64,000 nucleotides of DNA from Loktanella sp. D2R18 (lineage in GTDB: Bacteria > Pseudomonadota > Alphaproteobacteria > Rhodobacterales > Rhodobacteraceae): positions 248,001 to 312,000 of the forward strand of contig NZ_QOCG01000030.1 in the NCBI RefSeq assembly GCF_003318235.1, given 5' to 3'. Position numbers and translations under genes: made by a program. The notes below the pieces were generated by a model. The model was not told the origin of the DNA. It was given only the letters and a program-made list of their open reading frames with translations, and did no database searches. Positions 56,339-64,000 of the stretch are shown here, one piece after another (position 1 is the first letter of the stretch; every line of letters starts with the position of its first letter).

Positions 56339-57195
56339 ACAAAGCGCGCAATTTCCGTCAAAGCTGCGCGCGCTTGTGGAATATACCCGACAAACATTTG
56401 CCAAACATGCGGGACGTCCTCCCAAATCTTTAGCGTTGCAGCGTCACCCAAAACATCTGCCATAAACACAGCATCATCACGCAAAGCTTCGCCGCTTCCG
56501 ACCTGAATCAGAACCGGCGGCGCGCGCTCAATCCTTGCAAATAGCGGCGATGCACGCGGATCGTCGCGGTCCGCACCACAAAGATATCGATCGACGACTT
56601 CTTCCATTCGGGACACTGGCAGCAACACTTCGGATTTAGCCTGCAAGCTGGGGCAGCTTAGGGTTAAGTCAGTCCAAGGGGACATCGCCAATGCGGCGCA
56701 CGGTTGGTCACCTTGCGCGACCAAATGCGCAAGCAACGCCAACATCAATCCGCCACCAGCGCTGTCGCCGCCAAGTATGATATCTTTGGGCCGATAGCCT
56801 TTGGCGATCAGCGCGTCCCACGCGGCAACCGCATCGTCAAACGCAGCGGGAAACGGGGCATCTTGCAGTAATCTGTAATCAGGGGCGTAAACGCGCACCC
56901 CTGTCAGTTTTGATATACGGCCAAGCAGCCCGCGATAGGCTGTTCCGCTTCCAACGAAATAGGCGCCACCGTGAAAATAAAGGATGACGTGTCGGGGTTC
57001 CACAGGGCCGACACTGACCCAATGAAGGGTCAAATTACCTAGCGTTTCTGACAGGTGGCAAATAAAAGGCGGCCCTGGAAAAAGACGGGGCCCAATAAGA
57101 TCAAACGCCCATTTTGCCTGAGACGGCGACTTTGACAGCCGAAGCATGGGCCGCACAAAAATGCGCAACCCAAGATTAAGCAATCTTAAACGCAA
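56308..57195 (-). CDS. Alpha/beta hydrolase of the hormone-sensitive lipase family
   Basis: The protein has the HGG oxyanion motif YFHGGAYFVGSG, the nucleophile elbow GGDSAGGGLML, an Asp in the DDPRASPLF region and a His in VPHVWQMF. It hydrolyses esters. The ORF is open from 57267 inside gshB; I favour the TTG at 57195 just after the gshB stop, giving 295 residues starting R-L-R-L-L-N-L-G. Alternative upstream starts overlap gshB. It follows gshB in the same operon. Confidence 0.87.
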   Translation of the reverse strand: MRLRLLNLGLRIFVRPMLRLSKSPSQAKWAFDLIGPRLFPGPPFICHLSETLGNLTLHWVSVGPVEPRHVILYFHGGAYFVGSGTAYRGLLGRISKLTGVRVYAPDYRLLQDAPFPAAFDDAVAAWDALIAKGYRPKDIILGGDSAGGGLMLALLAHLVAQGDQPCAALAMSPWTDLTLSCPSLQAKSEVLLPVSRMEEVVDRYLCGADRDDPRASPLFARIERAPPVLIQVGSGEALRDDAVFMADVLGDAATLKIWEDVPHVWQMFVGYIPQARAALTEIARFVQASFESDSR

Positions 57196-57196
57196 A

Positions 57197-58141
57197 TCAG
57201 TTGGCCTTTCGCGCCTCAATGGCTTGCCAGATTTTTTCTGCGATATTGACGCCGTCAAAGCGTTCAAGCTCTTGAATGCCCGTGGGCGAGGTCACGTTGA
57301 TTTCTGTCAGCCAATCACCGATCACATCGATACCGACAAAAACTTGGCCTTTTTCGCGCAGCAACGGGCCAAGTTTGGCGCATATGTCACGGTCACGATC
57401 TGTAAGATCAACCTTTTCGGGGCGCCCACCGACATGCATGTTAGACCGCGTTTCGCCTTTTGCAGGCACGCGGTTGATTGCGCCAACGGGTTCGCCATCT
57501 ACGAGAATGACGCGTTTATCGCCTTTGCTGACGGCAGGCAGGAATTTTTGCATAATCAGCGGTTCGCGGTTAATCCCGCTAAACAATTCGTGCAATGAGG
57601 CAAGGTTGCTATCGGCGTGTGCAAGCTTGAACACACCCGCGCCGCCATTGCCATAAAGCGGTTTTAGGATGACATCGCCATGCTCTTCGCGAAACCCGCG
57701 CAACGTATCAAGATCACGCGCGATCATCGTGGGTGGCGTCAGATCAGGGAAGCCCAGCACCAGCAGTTTTTCGGGATAATTGCGCACCCAAAACGGGTCG
57801 TTAACCACAAGCGTTTTCGGGTGGACCATATCCAAAATATGCGTCGTGGTGATATAGCCCATGTCAAATGGCGGATCTTGGCGTAGCCAAACCACGTCAA
57901 AATCAGCCAAATCCACGGTCTGTTCGTCGCCTAAAATCGCGTGATCGCCTTTGACGCGCTGCACCGTGAATGGCCAGCCACGCGCCGTGACACACCCCTG
58001 ATCATAAGCCAATTTATCCGGGGTATAGTAAAACAGCGTATGGCCGCGTGCTTGTGCCTCTTCGGCGATCCGAAACGTGCTGTCGGCGTCGATGTCGATC
58101 GGGCCGATCGGGTCCATTTGGAAAGCAATTTTCAGCGACAT
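57197..58141 (-). CDS. gshB: Glutathione synthase
   Basis: GshB joins glycine to gamma-glutamylcysteine with ATP, in the cytosol. The 314-residue ATP-grasp enzyme begins [18 protein letters not shown], has the Gly-rich [18 protein letters not shown] and the catalytic [17 protein letters not shown] near the C-terminus. I chose the ATG at 58141. It stands between yraN and the hydrolase gene, a conserved order in the group. Confidence 0.97.
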   Translation of the reverse strand: MSLKIAFQMDPIGPIDIDADSTFRIAEEAQARGHTLFYYTPDKLAYDQGCVTARGWPFTVQRVKGDHAILGDEQTVDLADFDVVWLRQDPPFDMGYITTTHILDMVHPKTLVVNDPFWVRNYPEKLLVLGFPDLTPPTMIARDLDTLRGFREEHGDVILKPLYGNGGAGVFKLAHADSNLASLHELFSGINREPLIMQKFLPAVSKGDKRVILVDGEPVGAINRVPAKGETRSNMHVGGRPEKVDLTDRDRDICAKLGPLLREKGQVFVGIDVIGDWLTEINVTSPTGIQELERFDGVNIAEKIWQAIEARKAN

Positions 58142-58209
58142 GGGGCAACCTCTATGCATCTAGTGTTGCCTGATACATGGCGCAGGCCCCGGCCTAGTGC
58201 AATGGGCAG

Positions 58210-58566
58210 TCATGTTTCCATGAATGCGTTTTCAATCACTTTCACGCAACCAACCGCATCGACCAACGCCAAATCAAAGCGCACATCAGTGAGTTGCCCA
58301 CGCGGTTCGCCGGCCAAAAATTCAGCAGCGCTGCCACAAATGCGGTCCATTTGTTTGCGGTTTAGCCGGGTCGCCGCGCGCGCGAAACTACGGCTTTTCT
58401 TAACTTCGACAAAAACAACCGTGTCGCCGTCACGACAAATCAAATCAATTTCACCGCTTTGGCCGCGCCAGCGTTCACCGGCAACCCGGTGATTGCGCCG
58501 CAAATAATCACGCGCGACAATCGTTTCTGCCGCTAGCCCTGCGTGATATCCGGGTTGCCCCGTCAT
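58210..58566 (-). CDS. yraN: YraN family protein (UPF0102)
   Basis: A 118-residue protein with a restriction-endonuclease-like fold. ERWRGQSGEIDLICRDGD and VVFVEVKKSRS carry the D/E-xK active-site pattern, so nuclease activity is possible, but no role is established. The start overlaps the rsmI stop by 4 bases, so they are coupled. Confidence 0.93.
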   Translation of the reverse strand: MTGQPGYHAGLAAETIVARDYLRRNHRVAGERWRGQSGEIDLICRDGDTVVFVEVKKSRSFARAATRLNRKQMDRICGSAAEFLAGEPRGQLTDVRFDLALVDAVGCVKVIENAFMET

Positions 58567-59423
58567 TCATCATCCTTCATGCCAAGCGCGGTCTGATAAA
58601 CCTGCCTGCGCGGCAGGCCCAACGCACCGGCCACGACCGTCGCCGCGTCTTTCACCCGCATCGTTTGCATCGCTTCGCGCAGCGCGTCTTCGACGTCCAA
58701 TTCAGCGACATCAGTCGCCCCTGCACGCCCAACCAGCACGACCAATTCGCCTTTCACTGCACGCCCATCAAAGGCATTTGCCAATTCCATCAAGGTTCCG
58801 CGTTGCGTTTCTTCAAATTTCTTCGTCAGTTCGCGGCAAACGACCGCTTGCCGGTCCCCTCCCAAAACATCGCGCAAATTGTTTAACATTTCGCCAACGC
58901 GTTTGGGACTTTCGTAAAATACCAAGGTAAAAGGCACATCACGCAGTGCCGCAATCTCGGTCTCGCGTTGCTGCTTCGCAGCGGGCAAGAATCCGACAAA
59001 GGCGAATCGGTCTGTTGGCAGCCCCGACACTGTGAGTGCGGCCAAAACCGCCGACGCACCCGGCGCAGAGGTCACAAAAAGACCTGCTTCGATTGCGGCA
59101 ACACCCAATTCGTAACCCGGATCAGCGACCAATGGTGTTCCGGCTTCAGAGACGTAAGCGATTGACTTACCTCCCTGAATATCACGCACCAACCGTGCAA
59201 CAGCACCGTCGCCGCTATGGTCATGAAAGGCCACCACTTTGCGCCCATTCAACGGCACACCATGAATTTCCATCAGTTTGCGGGCCGTACGCGTGTCTTC
59301 GGCAGCAATTAGATCCGCACTGGCAAGGATATCGAGCCCGCGCAGCGTCATATCGCGCGCTGACCCGATAGGCGTGGCAACAAAATATAATCCAGCAGAG
59401 AGTGGCTTGTTAATGAAATTCAT
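58563..59423 (-). CDS. rsmI: 16S rRNA (cytidine-1402-2'-O)-methyltransferase
   Basis: RsmI methylates the 2'-O of C1402 in 16S rRNA using SAM. The 286-residue tetrapyrrole-methylase-like fold has YFVATPIGSARDMTLRG, EDTRTARKLMEIHG, and SEAGTPLVADPGYELG, which bind SAM. It starts MNFINKPLSAGLYF. It is divergent from the following lipoprotein gene. Confidence 0.97.
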   Translation of the reverse strand: MNFINKPLSAGLYFVATPIGSARDMTLRGLDILASADLIAAEDTRTARKLMEIHGVPLNGRKVVAFHDHSGDGAVARLVRDIQGGKSIAYVSEAGTPLVADPGYELGVAAIEAGLFVTSAPGASAVLAALTVSGLPTDRFAFVGFLPAAKQQRETEIAALRDVPFTLVFYESPKRVGEMLNNLRDVLGGDRQAVVCRELTKKFEETQRGTLMELANAFDGRAVKGELVVLVGRAGATDVAELDVEDALREAMQTMRVKDAATVVAGALGLPRRQVYQTALGMKDDE

Positions 59424-59515
59424 ATCTAGACCCGCGTGTCCCCTGCTTTATGATGGCGATCAAATGGCGTTGCCACCAATTCAGACCAGCGCCCGATCCT
59501 GGAGGGATACCGCAA

Positions 59516-60694
59516 ATGTTCGCCCGATACAGTAGTGCACGTCAGATTGTTGCACGTTTTTTCGCTTTTACCGCTTTGCTTTGGCTGGCGGCCTGTGACG
59601 TTACCGTCGATCCGAACGCCAATGTTGGCCAAGACATCGACCCGGCTGATCCGGTGCCTGTCGCGCTTTTGGTGCCGCGTGGGTCTGGCACAGGTAGCGA
59701 CGATTTCCTTGCGCAAAACCTCGAAAATGCCGCGCGTCTTGCAATCGCAGACCTTGAAGGCGCGACAATTGAACTGCGTGTCTATGATACCGCTGGCGAT
59801 CCAACAACTGCGGCGGCGGCGGCTGTGACGGCTGTCAATGATGGCGCCAAAATCATCCTTGGGCCGCTTTATAGCGAAGCGGCGAATGCGGTTGGCGTGG
59901 CCGTCGCGGGGCGCAATGTGAACGTTTTGTCGTTTTCAAACACGACCAGCATCGCAGGCGGTAACGTGTTCGTACTGGGGGCAACCTTTGAAAATACGGC
60001 CAACCGCCTAGTACAATATGGCACCCGCACCGGGATCAGCCGCTATCTGGTTGCTTATGGCGATGATGCTGCTGGGCAAATCGGTAGCCAAGCCATTGCG
60101 CGGGCCGTCCAAAATAACGGCGGCCAAGTTGTTGGCATGGAAAGCTACCCACTGTCGCAGCAAGGCATCTTTACATCGACCCGGCGCATTGTCTCAAGCG
60201 TGCGTAGTTCTGGGGCGCAGGCCGTGTTCACCACCGCTGGTGCAACGGCTGACTTGCCCATTATTGCCACCGCGCTGCCAGACGCAGGTATGAATGACAG
60301 TGTCAATTTCATTGGTCTGACACGTTGGGATACCGTACCGCAACTCTATGCCTTGCCCGGCGTCCAAGGCGGGTTGTTCGCAATGCCAGATCAATCCACA
60401 GCGACGCTGTTCGCCAACCGCTATTCAGCGACTTACGGCCAAGCACCGCATCCACTCGCAGGTCTAGCCTATGACGGAATCGCAGCGATCGGCGCACTGG
60501 TTGCCGCAGGAAATACAGAAGCCTTGACCAAAGCCGCACTCACCAGTCCACAAGGCTTCAGTGGCACATCAGGCGTCTTCCGTCTCTTGCCAAACGGGCT
60601 TAACCAACGCGCATTGGCCATCGCAACCATTCAAGAAAATCAGGTAGTCGTCCTTGAACAAGCCCCACGCAGTTTTGGCAACGCCGGTCTCTGA
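59516..60694 (+). CDS. LpoA-like penicillin-binding-protein activator lipoprotein
   Basis: A 392-residue lipoprotein. ALLWLAACDVTVDPN has a lipobox, and the rest is a periplasmic-binding type I fold, with LLVPRGSGTGSDDFLAQNLE and AQNLENAARLAIADLEGA. Homologues in this position are named penicillin-binding protein activators, as in LpoA, though the N-terminal TPR part of the E. coli protein is missing. GGAGGGATACC lies before the start at 59516. It overlaps glnD. Confidence 0.87.
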   Translation: MFARYSSARQIVARFFAFTALLWLAACDVTVDPNANVGQDIDPADPVPVALLVPRGSGTGSDDFLAQNLENAARLAIADLEGATIELRVYDTAGDPTTAAAAAVTAVNDGAKIILGPLYSEAANAVGVAVAGRNVNVLSFSNTTSIAGGNVFVLGATFENTANRLVQYGTRTGISRYLVAYGDDAAGQIGSQAIARAVQNNGGQVVGMESYPLSQQGIFTSTRRIVSSVRSSGAQAVFTTAGATADLPIIATALPDAGMNDSVNFIGLTRWDTVPQLYALPGVQGGLFAMPDQSTATLFANRYSATYGQAPHPLAGLAYDGIAAIGALVAAGNTEALTKAALTSPQGFSGTSGVFRLLPNGLNQRALAIATIQENQVVVLEQAPRSFGNAGL

Positions 60695-63467
60695 CCACGC
60701 GGCCAAGCCCCATCAAAGCACGCCGGATAGTTTGATCTGTCCGGCGTCTGCTATTTTTGACCATGCCCAAGTCAGCGCAGCGCTGACCGAGGCAAACAAC
60801 AATGCGCAGTCCGAAAAAGACGTGCGCGCTGCAACTGTAGGCATTCTATCTGCGGCACGCGATAAGGGCCGCGCGGCGATTGCCGAAGCGTTTCATGCGC
60901 AGCCCTTTGCGTCGCGCGCAACGACGCAGGCCTATAGCTGGCTCACTGATCAAATTGTGAAGCTCGTGCTTGAAGTGTCACTAGAACGGTTGCACCCGCT
61001 ACCCAACCCGACCCAAGGCGAAAAACTATCGCTGATCGCGGTTGGCGGATACGGGCGCGGCGAAATGGCCCCTGAATCTGACGTCGATTTGCTGTTTCTA
61101 ACGCCCTACAAAATGACCCCTTGGGCCGAAAGCGTGATCGAATCCATGCTTTATATGCTGTGGGACCTGAAGCTAAAGGTGGGGCATGCCAGCCGCACGG
61201 TCAAAGATTGCGTGCGTTTGGCCCGCGAAGATTACACAATCCGCACTTCACTAGTTGAATACCGCTATATCGCGGGCGATTCCCCACTGGCGGAACACTT
61301 GGGTGAACAGCTTTGGGAAGACCTGTTTAAGAACACGGCCGGCGAATTTATCGAGGCCAAGCTTGAGGAACGCGCGGAGCGCCATCGCAAGCAAGGTGGA
61401 CAGCGCTATGTTGTTGAACCAAACGTCAAAGAAGGCAAAGGCGGGTTGCGCGACCTGCAATCTTTGTACTGGATCAGTAAGTACATCTACGACGTCAAAA
61501 AAGCGTCCGACCTAGTAGACCTCGGCGTTTTCACGGCCGAAGAGTTTGAAACATTTGTCACCGCCGCTGACTTTTTGTGGGCCGTGCGCTGCCACATGCA
61601 CCTGATCACCAAACGTGCCACAGATCAGCTGACATTTGATCTTCAGGTCGAGGTCGCAAGTGCAATGGGCTACACCGATCATGGTGGACGCCGCGCGGTT
61701 GAACATTTCATGCAGGCCTATTTCCGGCAGGCAAACCGTGTTGGTGAATTGACCCGCATCTTCCTCACCGCGCTCGAGGCAACGCATACCAAGCCGGAAC
61801 CTATGCTGCTTCGCCTTTTCGGACGCCGTAAAAAAGCCAAAGCCCCTTATGCGATCAAGCAAAACCGCCTGACCATCGCAGATGAAGACGCGTTTTTTAC
61901 TGATAAAGTAAACATGCTGCGCATCTTTGAAGAGGCATTGCGCACGGGCACCTTGCTTCATCCCGATGCGATGCGATTGATTGCGGCGAATCTTGCACAG
62001 ATCGACGATGATCTGCGCCAAAACCGTGAAGCGCGCCGCATTTTTCTTGATCTTCTTCTCAAGCACGGGAACCCTGAACGCGCCCTGCGCCGGATGAACG
62101 AGCTTGGCGTACTTGACGCCTTCATTCCAGAATTTGCACCCATCGTCGCGATGATGCAGTTCAATATGTATCACCATTACACCGTCGATGAACACACGAT
62201 CCAATGTATCAGCAATCTCGCCCAGATTGAGCGCAAAGAGCTGATCGAAGAACTCCCGGTTGCGTCGGGGATATTGGAACGGGGCGTAAATCGTAAGGTA
62301 TTGTACATCGCGTTATTGCTACACGACATTGGTAAGGGCCAAGATGAGGATCATTCAATTTTGGGCGCACAGATTGCCCGAAAAGTCGCGCCGCGGCTGG
62401 GTCTTAGTAAAAAAGATTGCGCCACCGTTGAATGGCTGATTCGGTATCATCTGCTGATGTCAGATGTTGCACAAAAACGCGATATTTCTGAACCGCGTAC
62501 AGTGCGTGGATTCGCAAAGGCCGTGAAGTCTGTGGAACGGCTCGATCTTCTGACGGTGCTCACTGTCTGTGATATCCGTGGGGTTGGACCGGGCACTTGG
62601 AACAACTGGAAGGCCGTTCTGCTCCGCAACCTTTATAAGGCCACAAAAAACGCGCTGCAAAACGGGCTTGAAGATCTTAACCGCGACACCCGCGAGGCAG
62701 AAGCAAAACGCGCCCTCCGCGCGGCACTAACGGGATGGTCAGCCAAAGACATCAAGACTGAAATCGCGCGCCACTACGGCCCCTATTGGCAAGGCATGCC
62801 CCTGGCCAGCCATGTCACGTTCGCCAGTTTACTGCGCGGTATTTCTGACGATGAAATGCGGCTTGATCTAATGCTTGACGAAGACCGCGACGCCACGCGC
62901 ACCTGTTTTGCGATGGTGGATCATCCGGGGCTATTCAGCAGGATGACTGGGGCACTGGCATTGGTTGGCGCAAATGTCGTCGATGCAAGCAGCTACACAT
63001 CGAAAGACGGTTACGTCACGGCCGTGTTTTGGGTCCAAGACAACGACGGCAATCCGTATGAAGAATCGCGCCTGCCCCGGCTTCAGCAAATGATTTCTAA
63101 GACACTAAGTGGCGATGTCGTTGCGCGCGATGCGCTGGTCAGCAAAGATAAAATCAAGAAACGCGAACGTGCCTTTAAGGTCCCGACCAATATCACCTTC
63201 GACAATGATGGGTCCGAGATTTACACCATCATCGAAGTTGAATCGCGTGACCGCCCCGGCCTGCTTTATGACCTGACCCGGACCTTGGCCAATAGCTATG
63301 TCTATATCGCCAGCGCCGTGATCGCGACCTACGGCGAACAGGTTGTTGATACGTTCTATGTCAAAGACATGGTTGGGTTAAAGTTCTACTCTGACACAAA
63401 ACGCGCAACCTTAGAACGCAAGCTGCGCGAAGCCATCGAACAAGGCGCAGAGCGGGCGCATAAATGA
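60654..63467 (+). CDS. glnD: PII uridylyltransferase
   Basis: GlnD senses glutamine and modifies PII proteins with UMP, or removes it. The 937-residue protein has the nucleotidyltransferase site GGYGRGEMAPESDVDLLFL, the HD domain YIALLLHDIGKGQDEDHS, and two C-terminal ACT domains (VDHPGLFSRMTGALAL and SRDRPGLLYDLTRTLAN). It starts with TTG at 60654, overlapping the previous gene by 41 bases; a TTG seven codons later is an alternative. It is coupled to murJ. Confidence 0.95.
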   Translation: MNKPHAVLATPVSDHAAKPHQSTPDSLICPASAIFDHAQVSAALTEANNNAQSEKDVRAATVGILSAARDKGRAAIAEAFHAQPFASRATTQAYSWLTDQIVKLVLEVSLERLHPLPNPTQGEKLSLIAVGGYGRGEMAPESDVDLLFLTPYKMTPWAESVIESMLYMLWDLKLKVGHASRTVKDCVRLAREDYTIRTSLVEYRYIAGDSPLAEHLGEQLWEDLFKNTAGEFIEAKLEERAERHRKQGGQRYVVEPNVKEGKGGLRDLQSLYWISKYIYDVKKASDLVDLGVFTAEEFETFVTAADFLWAVRCHMHLITKRATDQLTFDLQVEVASAMGYTDHGGRRAVEHFMQAYFRQANRVGELTRIFLTALEATHTKPEPMLLRLFGRRKKAKAPYAIKQNRLTIADEDAFFTDKVNMLRIFEEALRTGTLLHPDAMRLIAANLAQIDDDLRQNREARRIFLDLLLKHGNPERALRRMNELGVLDAFIPEFAPIVAMMQFNMYHHYTVDEHTIQCISNLAQIERKELIEELPVASGILERGVNRKVLYIALLLHDIGKGQDEDHSILGAQIARKVAPRLGLSKKDCATVEWLIRYHLLMSDVAQKRDISEPRTVRGFAKAVKSVERLDLLTVLTVCDIRGVGPGTWNNWKAVLLRNLYKATKNALQNGLEDLNRDTREAEAKRALRAALTGWSAKDIKTEIARHYGPYWQGMPLASHVTFASLLRGISDDEMRLDLMLDEDRDATRTCFAMVDHPGLFSRMTGALALVGANVVDASSYTSKDGYVTAVFWVQDNDGNPYEESRLPRLQQMISKTLSGDVVARDALVSKDKIKKRERAFKVPTNITFDNDGSEIYTIIEVESRDRPGLLYDLTRTLANSYVYIASAVIATYGEQVVDTFYVKDMVGLKFYSDTKRATLERKLREAIEQGAERAHK

Positions 63468-64000
63468 AGCCTATTCGCCTCATGTCCGGCTTTTTCACCG
63501 TCGGCATATGGACGCTGGCCAGCCGGCTGTTAGGCTTTGTGCGCGACATCATGATCGCAGCCTTTCTTGGGACCGGCCCTGTGGCCGAGGCATTTTTGGT
63601 CGCGTTTTCATTGCCCAATCTTTTTCGCCGCTTTTTCGCCGAAGGCGCGTTCAACATGGCTTTTGTGCCGATGTTTTCCAAAAAGCTAGAAGGCGATGGC
63701 GGCCCGCATCAGTTCGCCCAGGATGCCTTTGTCGGCATGACAGTCATGCTCACTGGTTTCACGATCCTTGGCATTATCTTCATGCCTTTGTTGGTCACCG
63801 CGATGGCCAGCGGATTTATTGGGGATGCCCGGTTTGATCTGGCAGTGGCCTACGGGCGCTTTACGTTTCCCTATATCCTATTCATCTCATTGGCCGCGCT
63901 TTTGTCGGGCGTTTTAAACGCAACTGGCCGCTTTATGGCTGCCGCTGCAGCCCCTGTCTTGCTGAATGTGATCTTTTTGATCGCCATCATCGGGACGGCC
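63464..64000 (+). CDS. murJ: Lipid II flippase MurJ, cut at the window end
   Basis: MurJ moves lipid II across the inner membrane for peptidoglycan assembly. The 179 residues seen begin MKPIRLMSGFFTVGIWTLAS; RLLGFVRDIMIAAFLG, VAFSLPNLFRRFFAEGAFN and AFVPMFSK are signatures of the family, with four to five helices. The start overlaps the glnD stop as ATGA. The frame is open to the end at 64000, so the C-terminal two thirds are outside. Confidence 0.96.
   Translation, partial: MKPIRLMSGFFTVGIWTLASRLLGFVRDIMIAAFLGTGPVAEAFLVAFSLPNLFRRFFAEGAFNMAFVPMFSKKLEGDGGPHQFAQDAFVGMTVMLTGFTILGIIFMPLLVTAMASGFIGDARFDLAVAYGRFTFPYILFISLAALLSGVLNATGRFMAAAAAPVLLNVIFLIAIIGTA

Overview
This window looks like ordinary chromosome of a marine alphaproteobacterium of the Roseobacter group (Rhodobacteraceae). 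The evidence is the typical alphaproteobacterial protein sequences, a moderate GC content (estimated by eye), a MipZ-type division ATPase, class I (archaeal-type) lysyl-tRNA synthetase, and conserved blocks such as coaBC-dut-moeB, rsmI-yraN-gshB and glnD-murJ. I see no phage, insertion sequence, tRNA, rRNA or CRISPR array.

Layout. 0-5 kb: ribosomal genes rplS-rpmE, a decayed exported-protein gene, a DnaJ-related small protein, an RhlE-type helicase and mipZ. 5-14 kb: an FMN glutamate-synthase-like enzyme, a DMT exporter, and the leucine genes leuB and leuC-leuD, separated by an epimerase-like gene, an exported endonuclease/phosphatase-fold protein and a membrane protein. 14-21 kb: a frameshifted RTX protein, an MscS channel, a di-heme cytochrome oxidoreductase, a frameshifted secreted protein and acs. 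22-28 kb: the urease operon ureD-A-B-C-(small ORF)-(exported protein)-E-F-G, which makes nickel urease and its maturation factors. 28-36 kb: a beta-helix carbohydrate-active protein, lysS, a TerB-like gene, dacB, nadD and an aldo/keto reductase. 36-44 kb: a small gene with an internal amber codon coupled to a cysteine-rich gene, an aldo/keto reductase - FAD D-amino-acid dehydrogenase - GNAT operon, a dimethylglycine/sarcosine dehydrogenase-like enzyme, and a 2-hydroxyacid dehydrogenase. 45-52 kb: SH3 protein, CDF metal exporter, M3 peptidase, amino-acid ABC permease and binding protein, membrane-fused MoeB, dut and coaBC. 53-64 kb: cobU and a phosphatase, GST, comM, an HSL-type hydrolase, gshB, yraN, rsmI, an LpoA-like lipoprotein, glnD and the start of murJ.

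The clearest unexpected themes are two. First, several accessory genes are broken by single lesions: a TGA, a TAG, two one-base frameshifts and a missing Rossmann N-terminus. Every recognised core gene is intact. This pattern fits genuine gene decay, but base-call errors cannot be excluded. Second, a short palindrome occurs three times, twice at gene ends and once inside a coding sequence. I found no convincing large novel system. The best candidates for new biology are the amber-interrupted gene with its coupled cysteine-rich partner, and the two extra genes inside the urease operon.
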